Positions 1 through 8,869 of a stretch of 64,000 nt of DNA are shown here, one piece after another; position 1 is the stretch's first letter, and each line of letters opens with the position of its first letter. The notes beneath the pieces were generated by a model. The model ran no database searches. It had not been told where the DNA came from and was given only the letters and a program-made list of their open reading frames with translations. A program made the translations under genes and the position numbers. Source of the stretch: DATAZK01 sp963731205 (GTDB taxonomy: Bacteria > Actinomycetota > Actinomycetes > Frankiales > Frankiaceae). The DNA is taken from contig CAVSUJ010000001.1 in assembly GCA_963731205.1 (NCBI GenBank), positions 682,001 through 746,000 of the forward strand. The letters are read 5' to 3'.

Positions 1-185
1 CTGATCAGCGCCTTGCCGCCGAAGATCACGCCGGCGACGAGGCCCGCCATGACGATGATCGCGATGAACAGCCGGCCGAAACCGATGGACCGCCGGCGCT
101 GGGGAGGCAGCGGGCGACGCGGAGGCGGCTGCATCTGGCGTCGCGATTCGCCGGAGCCGAGCAGCCCCGACAGCGGATCACTCAT
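1..185 (-). CDS. mltG: Endolytic transglycosylase MltG, N-terminal fragment (cut by window edge)
   Basis: Only the first 61 codons are inside the window. They encode a short basic, proline-rich cytosolic tail (about residues 18-32, with RRPLPPQRRR) and then a hydrophobic segment (FIAIIVMAGLVAGVIF), which is the single-pass N-terminal topology of MltG. MltG cuts nascent glycan strands at the membrane and ends their polymerisation. The catalytic YceG domain would lie outside the window, so the call rests on topology plus position: MltG directly follows ruvX and alaS in many actinobacteria, including M. tuberculosis. The ATG start lies inside the end of ruvX with an 8-base overlap, which suggests translational coupling. 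Confidence 0.75.
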   Translation of the reverse strand, partial: MSDPLSGLLGSGESRRQMQPPPRRPLPPQRRRSIGFGRLFIAIIVMAGLVAGVIFGGKALI

Positions 186-624
186 GCGGGTCCTTCCGTG
201 CCATCCCGTCGAGATACGTCTGCAGGATGCCTGCCGCGGCCGCGGCATCGATGGCAGCGCGCCGATCACGCGCCGAGGAACGTGGCCGAGCGGCGCGCAG
301 CGCCTGGTCCGCGACGACAGTAGTCAATCGCTCGTCAACGAGGGTGACAGGAACCGGCGCGATGAGTTCGGAAAGCGCTTGCGCGTACGTGCGCGCCGCA
401 TCGACGGCGACGCCCTCACGGCCGGCCAACGTGCGCGGCAGACCGACGACGACCTCGACGCCGTGGCGTTCCGCGATCAACCCGGCCAACTCGTCGAGAT
501 CGCTGCCGTCGCGCCGGCGCTGCACCGCGGTCACGGGGAAGGCAAGGCGCGCGTCGGGGTCGCTTGCCGCAACGCCCACCCGGACGCTGCCCACGTCGAC
601 CCCGATCCGCACGCCCGCGCTCAC
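178..624 (-). CDS. ruvX: Putative pre-16S rRNA nuclease / Holliday-junction resolvase-like RuvX (YqgF)
   Basis: This 148-residue protein has the RNase H-like fold signatures of the YqgF/RuvX family: an N-terminal strand with a catalytic Asp (GVDVGSVRVGVAASD), a central GLPRTLAGREG segment and the later VDERLTT motif with an acidic residue. The family processes the 5' end of 16S rRNA in E. coli and has also been proposed to resolve Holliday junctions. The GTG start overlaps the alaS stop by four bases (GTGA), and its own stop lies within the start of mltG. The chain alaS-ruvX-mltG is therefore very probably one transcript. Length is normal for the family. Confidence 0.93.
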   Translation of the reverse strand: MSAGVRIGVDVGSVRVGVAASDPDARLAFPVTAVQRRRDGSDLDELAGLIAERHGVEVVVGLPRTLAGREGVAVDAARTYAQALSELIAPVPVTLVDERLTTVVADQALRAARPRSSARDRRAAIDAAAAAGILQTYLDGMARKDPHE

Positions 625-3275
625 CGTTCCGCGATCGCCGACTCGAGGGCGGCGAACCCCGCAGCAAGGTGGTTGGCGTCAGTCCCGGCGCCCTGGGCGA
701 GATCCGGCTTGCCGCCCCCGCGCCCGCCGACGTGCGAGGTCACGACGTTCAGCAGCGCGCCCGCGGCGAAGCCTCGTTCCACCGCCGACGCAGACAGGGC
801 GACCACCAGTGGCAGCTTGCCGTCGGTGACCGCCGCAACGGCGACGACGGACGGACGGCCGCCGAGCCGTCCCCGCACGTCGACCGCGAGTTTCTGCAGA
901 TCCTTGGCGCCGGTCCCGTCCGGTGCCTGCGCGGTCACGACCGCCACGCCGTCGACGTCCTTGGCCCCCGCGACGAGCTGACCAGCGCTTGCGAGCACCG
1001 CGTCGGCGCGTAGCCGGTCCAGCTGCTTCTCGGCGTCGCGCAGGCGCACCACGACGTCGTTCACCCGCTCCGGGATCTCCTCGGAACGGGTCGCCTTGAT
1101 CGCCGACGCCACCTGACCCAGTAGCAGCCGCTCGCGCGCCAGATAACGGAACGCGTCGAGCCCCACGAGACCCTCGACCCGGCGCGTACCTGCCGCGACG
1201 GACGATTCCGAAAGCAACGTGACTGCCCCGAGCTGCGCCGAGTGCGAGACATGGGTGCCGCCGCAGAGCTCGCGGGCGTAGGGCGCGTCGCGTTCACCGA
1301 CGTCGACCACGCGCACCGCATCGCCGTACTTCTCGCCGAACAGGGCCATCGCGCCGAGCCGGCGCGCCTCGTCGAGCGACGTGACGAACGCGCTGACCGG
1401 CAAGTCGCGCAGCAGCACCTCGTTGACCTCGTCCTCCACGTCACGCACGACGGAGGCGGGGACCGCTGAGGGCGAGTGGAAGTCGAAGCGCAGCCGGCCC
1501 GGCGCATTGAGCGAACCTGCCTGCGTCGCCGATTCGCCGAGGACTCCGCGAAACGCCCGATGTACCAGATGCGTCGCGGTGTGTGCCCGCGAGACGGCCG
1601 CCCGGCGCGAAGGGTCCACCTCGGCGGAGACGGCGGTGCCGACGACGAGCTCGCCGTCGAGCACCCGGGCGCGGTGCACGATCAGGCCCGGCACCGGCGT
1701 CTGCACGTCCAGGACCTCCGCGACGCCGCCGTCGAAGACGAATCGCCCGTGGTCGCTCTCCTGGCCGCCGGACTCCGCGTAGAAGGGGGTCACGTCGACC
1801 ACGATCCCCACCTCGTCGCCCGCTCCGGCCGCCGGCAGCAGCCCACCCGCGGGATTGATCAGCGAGATGACCGTCGCCTCGTGGTGCAGCTCCTCGTATC
1901 CGATGAACACGGTGGCGCCCTGCTCGAGCGCCTGCCGGTACACCGACACGTCCTCGTTGCCGATCCGCTGGCCCTCGCGGTCAGCCTTCGCCGCCGCGAT
2001 CTGGCGTTCCATCAGCTCGCGGTAGCCGGACTCGTCCACGATGAGCCCGGCGTCGGCCGCGAGGTCGCGGGTGAGGTCGTAGGGGAAGCCGAAGGTGTCG
2101 TGCAGTGCGAAGACCCGATCGCCGGGAAGCTGGGTCTGTCCGCTCTTCCTGGTCTCGGCGACGGCGGTGTCGAACAGCGACATGCCGCGCGACAGCGTGG
2201 CACGGAACGCCTGCTCCTCACCGCCGATGATCGACGCGACCACCGCCGAATCGAGCTCGGGGTAGAGGGGGCTCATCACCTCCCGGACAGATGCGAGCAG
2301 CTCGCCCGCGACCGGGTCACGCGAACCCAGCCGGTGCATCGCCGACAGCGCCCGGCGCAGCAGCCGGCGCAGCACGTAGCCGCGCCCCTCGTTCGACGGG
2401 ACGACGCCATCGGCCACCAGCATCGCGCCGGTACGCATGTGGTCCGCCACGATGCGCAGCGAGACGTCGGACTCCTCATCCGCGCCGTAGCGCGACCCGG
2501 AGAGCTCCGCGGCCTTGTCGAGCACCGGCCGGCTGATGTCGATCTCGTACAGGTTCTCGACGCCCTGCAGGATGGTCGCCATCCGCTCGAGGCCCATGCC
2601 GGTGTCGATGTTCTTGGCCGGCAGTTCGCCGAGGATCGGGTAGTCGTAGCCCTTGCCCTCGCCCCGCTCGTACTGCATGAAGACGAGGTTCCAGACTTCG
2701 AGGTAACGCTCCTCATCGGCGACCGGGCCGCCGTCGGCGCCGTGCTCGGGACCGCGGTCGAAGTAGATCTCGCTGCACGGACCACACGGCCCGGGCACGC
2801 CCATCGACCAGTAGTTGTCCTCTTTGCCGCGGCGCTGGATGCGGTCGCCGGGCAGGATCTGGCGCCAGAGGTCGAAGGCCTCGTCGTCATCGAGATAGAC
2901 GGTGGCCCAGAGCCGCTCGGGGTCGAAGCCGAAGCCGTTCTCGACCGAGGTCAGCAGCTCCCACGCAAGGGGGATGGCGCCCTCTTTGAAGTAGTCGCCG
3001 AAGCTGAAATTGCCGCACATCTGGAAGAACGACGCGTGGCGGCTGGTCTTGCCGACGTTTTCGATGTCGATCGTGCGCACGACCTTCTGCACGCTGGTCG
3101 CCCGGGGCGCGGGCGGTGGCAGGTCACCGAGGAAGTACGGCTTGAACGGCACCATGCCGGCGTTGACGAGCAGCAGGGTCGGGTCGTCGGATACCAGGCT
3201 GGCGCTGGGCACGACGAGGTGGCCTCGCGACTCGAAGTGCGCGAGGAAGCGCCGGCGGATCTCAACGGTGTTCAT
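621..3275 (-). CDS. alaS: Alanine--tRNA ligase
   Basis: This 884-residue class II synthetase charges tRNA-Ala. The N-terminal catalytic core carries HASFFQMCGNFSFGD and the GMGLERM motif. The editing domain has the HTATHLVH zinc/editing histidines and the downstream CGGTHV motif that removes mischarged Ser and Gly. The C-terminus ends with the glycine-rich DHHA1 segment GGRGGGKPDLAQGAG. Length matches bacterial AlaRS (about 875-900). It sits 13 bases downstream of the DUF6167 gene and overlaps ruvX. No T-box or other leader is visible, as expected when the gene is internal to an operon. Confidence 0.98.
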   Translation of the reverse strand: MNTVEIRRRFLAHFESRGHLVVPSASLVSDDPTLLLVNAGMVPFKPYFLGDLPPPAPRATSVQKVVRTIDIENVGKTSRHASFFQMCGNFSFGDYFKEGAIPLAWELLTSVENGFGFDPERLWATVYLDDDEAFDLWRQILPGDRIQRRGKEDNYWSMGVPGPCGPCSEIYFDRGPEHGADGGPVADEERYLEVWNLVFMQYERGEGKGYDYPILGELPAKNIDTGMGLERMATILQGVENLYEIDISRPVLDKAAELSGSRYGADEESDVSLRIVADHMRTGAMLVADGVVPSNEGRGYVLRRLLRRALSAMHRLGSRDPVAGELLASVREVMSPLYPELDSAVVASIIGGEEQAFRATLSRGMSLFDTAVAETRKSGQTQLPGDRVFALHDTFGFPYDLTRDLAADAGLIVDESGYRELMERQIAAAKADREGQRIGNEDVSVYRQALEQGATVFIGYEELHHEATVISLINPAGGLLPAAGAGDEVGIVVDVTPFYAESGGQESDHGRFVFDGGVAEVLDVQTPVPGLIVHRARVLDGELVVGTAVSAEVDPSRRAAVSRAHTATHLVHRAFRGVLGESATQAGSLNAPGRLRFDFHSPSAVPASVVRDVEDEVNEVLLRDLPVSAFVTSLDEARRLGAMALFGEKYGDAVRVVDVGERDAPYARELCGGTHVSHSAQLGAVTLLSESSVAAGTRRVEGLVGLDAFRYLARERLLLGQVASAIKATRSEEIPERVNDVVVRLRDAEKQLDRLRADAVLASAGQLVAGAKDVDGVAVVTAQAPDGTGAKDLQKLAVDVRGRLGGRPSVVAVAAVTDGKLPLVVALSASAVERGFAAGALLNVVTSHVGGRGGGKPDLAQGAGTDANHLAAGFAALESAIAER

Positions 3276-3288
3276 GTCTGTGGGCCCG

Positions 3289-3510
3289 TCACGAGGTTTC
3301 GGGGGCGGCGTCCACCCCGAGGGCTGAGCGCAATTCGCCCTCGCGCTCGGCCATGCCGGCGCGCACGTCGTCGACGAATCCCGTCAGCGAGGCGGCGAGG
3401 CGACGCGCGACATTGTCAGGCTGCAGTGATTCGGCGGCGGCCGTCAGGCGGCGCACGACAAGGACCCCGACCGTCGCTCCGAGCGCGATGTAAAAGATGC
3501 GCCGGGTCAT
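3289..3510 (-). CDS. Small membrane protein, DUF6167-like
   Basis: This 73-residue protein has one N-terminal hydrophobic segment (FYIALGATVGVLVV) followed by an amphipathic, acidic tail. It matches the small DUF6167-type proteins found between a DUF948 gene and alaS in many actinobacteria. Function is unknown. Its ATG overlaps the stop of the upstream DUF948 gene (ATGA), so the two are coupled, and alaS follows after only 13 bases. Conserved linkage to alaS-ruvX-mltG hints at an envelope role, but this is inference. Confidence 0.75.
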   Translation of the reverse strand: MTRRIFYIALGATVGVLVVRRLTAAAESLQPDNVARRLAASLTGFVDDVRAGMAEREGELRSALGVDAAPETS

Positions 3511-3977
3511 GCGTTCAGCCCTTTACGCTCCTTGCGCGCGCTCTTGGCAGCCGCGCGCTCGGCTTTCATCTCCGTCTTCACCCGCGACTCGATGTCAGCG
3601 GAAGTGCGCTTGGAGGCGGCCCGCCGCACCCCATAGGTGAATGCCGCCACCTTGATGACCGGGCCGCCGAGAGTCGCGGCGAACACCGAGGTCAGCGCTG
3701 AGACGTTGCCGGTGATCGACTCGACGTGGGTGGTGATCTGCTCGACCTTGGCAAGCTCGATGTTGACCGACGCGAGGGCGGTGTTGACCTCGTCGACCGT
3801 GGTGCCGGCCTGCCGGATGCGATCAGTGCTCTCATCGATCGCCCGGTCGGTCTGGCGCACCCGGTCGGCCACCTCGTCGAAGATCTTCGCAAGCTTGGTC
3901 AAGGCGTAGCACCCGAAGAGCGCCAGGATGAGGAACGCGCCCGCCGCGATCAGACCTGCGACTGCCCCGGCCGACAT
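3507..3977 (-). CDS. DUF948 membrane protein
   Basis: This 156-residue protein has an N-terminal membrane helix (AGLIAAGAFLILALFGCYAL), then a long heptad-like region rich in Asp, Thr and Val (about residues 35-95) typical of DUF948 general-stress/methyl-accepting-like coiled coils. The C-terminus is strongly basic (AERAAAKSARKERKG). It is predicted to be membrane-anchored with an extended coiled coil; the molecular role is not known. It is the first gene of the DUF948-DUF6167-alaS-ruvX-mltG run and overlaps the next gene by four bases. Confidence 0.85.
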   Translation of the reverse strand: MSAGAVAGLIAAGAFLILALFGCYALTKLAKIFDEVADRVRQTDRAIDESTDRIRQAGTTVDEVNTALASVNIELAKVEQITTHVESITGNVSALTSVFAATLGGPVIKVAAFTYGVRRAASKRTSADIESRVKTEMKAERAAAKSARKERKGLNA

Positions 3978-4040
3978 CTGGCGCCCCTCTCGCGATCACG
4001 TGAAATCCCCGAACAGCCCTTTAACAGGCGTCGGCAAACC

Positions 4041-5358
4041 CTACCCGGCTGGCTGGTCGCCGTCCGCCTCTCGCAATACCCGGTCGATGGCCTGCGCTCG
4101 CTCAGCAGCCTCGGGTTCTTGTGCCGTGGGCTCGTAGTAGACCTTGCCGGCGATGACGTCGGGTGCGTACTGCTGCCGGGCGACGCCACCAGGGAAGTCG
4201 TGCGGGTAGCGGTAGCCCTTGCCGGCGCCGAGTCGCGCGGCTCCCGGGTAGTGCGCGTCGCGCAGGTGCGCGCGGCACCGGCCCCGTCAGCCCGGCGCGC
4301 ACGTCGGCCGCGGCCCTTTCATAGGCCACGATCACCGCGTTGGATTTCGGCGCGAGGCAGCAGTGGATGACGGCTTGGGTGAGCGCGAGTCGAGCCTCGG
4401 GCAGGCCGACGAATTCCAGCGCCCGCGAGGCCGCGATGGCGACCTGCAGCGCCGTCGGGTCGGCCATCCCGATGTCCTCGCTCGCCAGGATGACGATCCG
4501 ACGCGCGATGAAGCGTGGGTCCTCCCCCGCCTCGACCATCCGGGCCAGGTAGTGCAGCGCCGCGGTGGTGTCGCCGCCGCGCATCGACTTGATGAACGCG
4601 CTGGTGACGTCGTAGTGCTGATCGCCGTCGCGGTCGTAGCGCACGGCGGCCCGGTCGACGGCGCGCTCCAGTGTGGCGAGATCGAGCGTGCCTTCGTTCT
4701 GCCCGACCGCTTCGAGTGACGTGAGAGCCCGGCGCGCGTCGCCACCGGCAAGCGTCACCAGATGATCCTCGGCCTCCGGCGTCAACGTGAGCCGGCCGCC
4801 GTAGCCGCGCGGATCCGAGAGCGCCCGGCGGATCACCTCGCGGACATCGTCAGCCGTGAGCGGCTCGAGTCTGAGCAGGAGCGAACGCGACAGCAGCGGT
4901 GAGATGACCGAGAAGAACGGGTTCTCCGTCGTGGCGGCCACGAGCGCCAGCCACCCGTTCTCGACCGCCGGTAGCAGGACGTCCTGCTGCGCCTTGGAGA
5001 AGCGGTGCACCTCGTCGAGGAAGAGCAGGGTGCGCGCGCCGCCGTTCGACAGCGCGCTGCGCGCGTCTTCGATGACGGCCCTGACGTCCTTGACCGTGGC
5101 GTTGACCGCCGACAGCTCCCGGTAGCGGCGATTGGCGGCCAGCAGATGCGCGATGGTCGTCTTCCCGCTGCCTGGTGGGCCCACCAGGATCAGGCTGGTC
5201 GCGGAGTCCCCTTCGGCGAGACGGCGCAACGCTCCCCCGGGCCCGATCAGGCCCCGATGGCCGACCACCTCATCGAGAGTGCGGGGCCGTACGCGCGCCG
5301 CCAGCGGCGCCACCGGTGCCGGCTCCGAAAGTGTCCGGCCGTCGTCGAACAGCGTCAT
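4041..5358 (-). CDS. rarA: Replication-associated recombination protein A (RarA/MgsA), frameshifted near 4268-4274
   Basis: This AAA+ ATPase of the clamp-loader/RuvB-like class acts at stalled replication forks. Visible motifs are Walker A GPPGSGKTTIAHLL, Walker B LLFLDEVHRFSKAQQD and sensor 1 AATTENPFFSV. The uninterrupted frame runs only to 4102 and its last ~65 residues are arginine/proline nonsense. Moving to the +1 frame at about 4268-4274 restores the family's C-terminal block (LRDAHYPGAARLGAGKGYRYP) and gives a natural TAG stop at 4041. The repaired length is about 438 residues, normal for RarA. One extra base in a GC-alternating run explains the break, so a sequence error is likelier than a pseudogene. 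Confidence 0.9.
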
Positions 5359-5439
5359 TTGAGGCAGACGCTACGGGGCCGCACGAATTCGGTCATCCAA
5401 CGTCATACCTGACCCGATCCGGTGGCACTCGCGCACGGG

Positions 5440-7080
5440 CTACGCGGGTGGCGGGGTCAGCTCCTGGACGTCGAGCTCACCGTCGGCGTACTGCTTGCGA
5501 AGAACCTTCTTGTCGAACTTCCCGACGCTCGTCTTGGGCACCTCGTCGATGAAGGTCCAGCGCTCGGGCAGCTGCCAGCGCGCGAGGCGCTGGCTCAGCT
5601 TGTCGCGCAGTTGCTCGGCGGTGACCTCCGAGCCGGCCTCACGCACCACCGCTGCGAGCGGGCGCTCCGACCAACGGTCGTCGGGCACGGCGATGACGGC
5701 GGCCTCGAGCACCCCCTCGGCGTCCATCAGCGTGTTCTCCAGGTCGACGCTGCTGATCCACTCACCGCCGGACTTGATGACGTCTTTGGAGCGGTCGGTG
5801 ATCTGCATGAAGCCCATGTCGTCGAGGGTGCCGACATCGCCGGTCCGCAGCCAGCCGTCGTCGCTGAAGCGCTCTGGGTCATCGCCCTGGTAGTACGACG
5901 CCGTCACCCACGGGCCGCGGACCTCGAACTCCCCCACCGCCTCGCCGTCGGCCGGCAGCTCGGCACCCGCGTCGTCGACGATCCGGCATTCAACGCCCGA
6001 GAACACCCTGCCGGTACGGGCGCGGTACTTCCACTCCTCGTCGCCGGTGATGCCGGCCGGCGCATGGGCGATGGCGGCGAGCGGGCTGGTCTCGGTCATG
6101 CCCCACGCCTGCACGACGGTGACCCCGAGCTGCTCCTGGAAGCCCTTCATCAGCGAGAGCGGGACGGCTGAGCCGCCGCAGATCACCGTGCGCAGGAAGG
6201 AGACGTCGACCTTGTTCTCCACGGCATAGCGGAGAACGGCCGACCAGACCGTCGGGACACCCGCCACGATCGTCGGCCGCTCGCTCGTCATCAGCGGGCA
6301 GAGGTACTCGGCCTGCAGGTAGCGGTCCGGCATGATCATGTCGGCACCGGCCATCCACGCCGCGTACGCCAGGCCCCAGGCATTCGCGTGAAACATCGGG
6401 ACCACCGGTAGCACGCGATCGGACTCGCCGACACCGAACGCGCTGCCCATGCACGCGGCCATCGAGTGCAGATAGACCGAGCGGTGGGAGTAGACGACGC
6501 CCTTCGGGTTGCCGGTGGTGCCGCTCGTGTAACACATTGCCGCGGCCGAACGTTCGTCGAGATCGGTGCGCCAGTCGAAGGTGGTCGGCTGGCTGCCCAC
6601 GACGTCCTCGTAACGCGAGATCGTCGGGCCCATGCCCTCCAGTTCGGCGCCGTCACCGCCGTGGACCAGCACGTGCTCGACGGTCTTCATCTCCGGCAGC
6701 GCCTTCGCCAGCAGCGGAACGATCGACCCGTCGACGATGATCACTCGGTCCTCGGCGTGGTTCGCGACGTACACCACCTGCTCAGGGAAGAGCCGCACGT
6801 TCAGGGTGTGCAGGACCGCACCCATGCCCGGAATCGCCAGGTAGCTGACGAGATGCTCGGCGTTGTTCCACTGGAACGTGGCCACCCGGTCGCCGTCGCG
6901 GATGCCCAGTCCGGCCAGCCCGTTCGCCAGCTGCGCCGCCTGCTCCCCCACCTCGCGGAACGTCGCCTCTCGCGTCCCCTCGCCGGTACACGTGACGACC
7001 TTGCTCTTGCCGAAGTTGGCCAGCCCGTGGCGCAGCAAGAAACCGAGGGTCAGCGGGACGTCCTGCATGGTGCTCTGCAT
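5440..7080 (-). CDS. Medium/long-chain fatty acid--CoA ligase (FadD-type)
   Basis: This ANL-superfamily adenylate-forming enzyme of about 546 residues activates fatty acids to acyl-CoA. It shows the phosphate-binding loop YTSGTTGNPKGVVYSH, the GMTETSP adenine-binding motif, the hinge GWLRTGDVGTLDD and the C-terminal catalytic lysine motif SVGKFDKK. The chain length used cannot be told from sequence. The longest frame begins at a GTG at 7098. The ATG at 7080 is preferred because GGGGA lies about 11 bases upstream; an ATG at 7068 is also possible. It stands between rarA and aspS, pointing the same way. I do not recall a ligase there in mycobacteria, so it may be a lineage-specific insertion. 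Confidence 0.9.
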   Translation of the reverse strand: MQSTMQDVPLTLGFLLRHGLANFGKSKVVTCTGEGTREATFREVGEQAAQLANGLAGLGIRDGDRVATFQWNNAEHLVSYLAIPGMGAVLHTLNVRLFPEQVVYVANHAEDRVIIVDGSIVPLLAKALPEMKTVEHVLVHGGDGAELEGMGPTISRYEDVVGSQPTTFDWRTDLDERSAAAMCYTSGTTGNPKGVVYSHRSVYLHSMAACMGSAFGVGESDRVLPVVPMFHANAWGLAYAAWMAGADMIMPDRYLQAEYLCPLMTSERPTIVAGVPTVWSAVLRYAVENKVDVSFLRTVICGGSAVPLSLMKGFQEQLGVTVVQAWGMTETSPLAAIAHAPAGITGDEEWKYRARTGRVFSGVECRIVDDAGAELPADGEAVGEFEVRGPWVTASYYQGDDPERFSDDGWLRTGDVGTLDDMGFMQITDRSKDVIKSGGEWISSVDLENTLMDAEGVLEAAVIAVPDDRWSERPLAAVVREAGSEVTAEQLRDKLSQRLARWQLPERWTFIDEVPKTSVGKFDKKVLRKQYADGELDVQELTPPPA

Positions 7081-7125
7081 GGCCGCACTATTCCCCACTG
7101 CAGCGGTTACTGCACCCGTTCCCGG

Positions 7126-8869
7126 TTACGCCTTGGGTTCGGGAACGAAGTCGATGCCGGCTTCCTTGCGCTGGGCGGCCGTGATCGGGGTCGGCGCGCC
7201 GGTCAGCGGATCGCCGCCGCTGGCCGTCTTCGGGAACGCGATGACGTCGCGGATCGAGCCGGCACCCGCGGCGAGCATGCTGACCCGGTCCCAACCGAAC
7301 GCGATCCCGCCGTGCGGCGGTGGCCCGAAGCGGAACGCGTCGAGCAGGAACCCGAACTGTGCGCGCGCCTCCTCCTCGCTGAGCCCGAGGACGCTGAAGA
7401 CCTTCTGCTGCAACTCACGCTCGTGGATACGCAGCGAGCCACCGCCGATCTCGCTTCCGTTCAGCACCACGTCGTACGCGACAGCGAGCGCGTCGCCCGG
7501 GCGTTCGGTGAGGATCGCCTCGTCCTCCGCGCGCGGACGGGTGAAGGGATGGTGCACCGAGGTCCAGCCGTTACCTGTCTCCGGCCGGCTCGAACATGGG
7601 CGCATCGGTGACCCAGAGGAAGTTCCAGCCGTCCTCGGGCATGACGCCGCGATCCCGGGCTGCCGCCAGCCGGAGCGCTCCGAGCGCCTCCAGCGTCGCC
7701 GCGCGCGGGCCGGCCTGAAAGAAGATCGCGTCGCCCGCGGCGGCACCAGTCGCCGCCGGCAGACCGGCCACTTCCTGCTCGCCGAGGTTCTTCGCGATGC
7801 CCCCGGTCGGCACCCCGTCGTCGCCGACGAGCACGTAGGCGACGCCCTTGCCGCCTCGGCTGCGCGACCACTCGTTCCAGCCGTCGAGCTCGCGCCGGCT
7901 GTAGGAACCGCCCCCGGGCACCACGACCGCGCCGACGTGTTCGGAGCTGGCGAAGATCTTGAACCCGGTGCCCTCGAAGTAGCCGGTGAGGTCGACCAGT
8001 TCCATCTCGAAGCGGGTGTCGGGCTTGTCGGAGCCGTAGCGCCGCATCGCCTCGCCGTACGTCATGCGCGGGAACGGGGTGGTCAGCTTGACATCCAGCA
8101 CGTCAGCCCAGATGGCGGCCAGGATGGCCTCGCCGAGCTCGATGACGTCGTCCTGCTCGCAGAACGACATCTCGATGTCGAGCTGGGTGAATTCGGGCTG
8201 GCGGTCGGCCCGGAAGTCCTCGTCGCGGAAGCACCGGGCGAACTGGTAGTAGCGCTCGAGCCCCCCGACCATCAGCAGCTGCTTGAACAGCTGAGGTGAC
8301 TGCGGGAGGGCGTACCAGCTGCCGGGCTGCAGGCGCACCGGTACGAGAAAGTCGCGGGCACCTTCTGGAGTCGAACGCGTGAGGTAAGGGGTCTCGACGT
8401 CGAGGAACCCGCGGGCGTCCATCACCCGGCGGGCTGCCGAGGTGATCCGCGACCGGAGCTTGAGCGCATCGGCGACCGGCTCGCGTCGCAGATCGAGGTA
8501 GCGGTACTGCAGCCGGCGCTCCTCGCTGATGTCGGGCGCGTGGGCATCGAGCGGAAACGGCAGCGGGTCGCTGGTGGACAGGATGTCGTAGGAGCTGACC
8601 GCCACCTCGACCTCGCCGGTAGCCAGCTCGGGGTTCTCGTTGCCGTCCGGTCGCCGGCGCACCTCACCGACTACGCGCAGGCAGAATTCGCTGCGAAGCT
8701 CGCCGCCGGTGCCCTCGCGCAGTACGCACTGCACGACACCGGACGCGTCACGCAGATCGATGAACACGACCCCGCCGTGGTCGCGTCGCGACGCCACCCA
8801 CCCGGCGAGCACGACGGTCGACGCCGCATCAGTCGCGCGCAATCGGCCCGACTCGTGAGTGCGGATCAC
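7126..8869 (-). CDS. aspS: Aspartate--tRNA ligase, frameshifted near 7582-7590
   Basis: This class IIb synthetase has an N-terminal OB-fold anticodon-binding domain (VLAGWVASRRDHGGVVFIDLRD split around residues 18-40), motif 2 CFRDEDFRADRQPEFTQ and motif 3 GGIAFGWDRVSML. The reading frame breaks after the conserved DAPMFEP and an in-frame TAA follows. The +1 frame resumes immediately with ETGNGWTSVHHPFTRP and runs to the natural C-terminus. The repaired length is about 580 residues, as expected. One surplus base in the GGCCGGAG run would explain it. The GTG start overlaps the hisS stop (GTGA). Whether it is a discriminating AspRS or also charges tRNA-Asn is not resolved. Confidence 0.93.

Noticed and set aside
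1476..3701. 741-residue open frame antisense to alaS
   Set aside because: It has no family motif and mirrors a strongly conserved gene; long antisense frames are normal in very GC-rich DNA.
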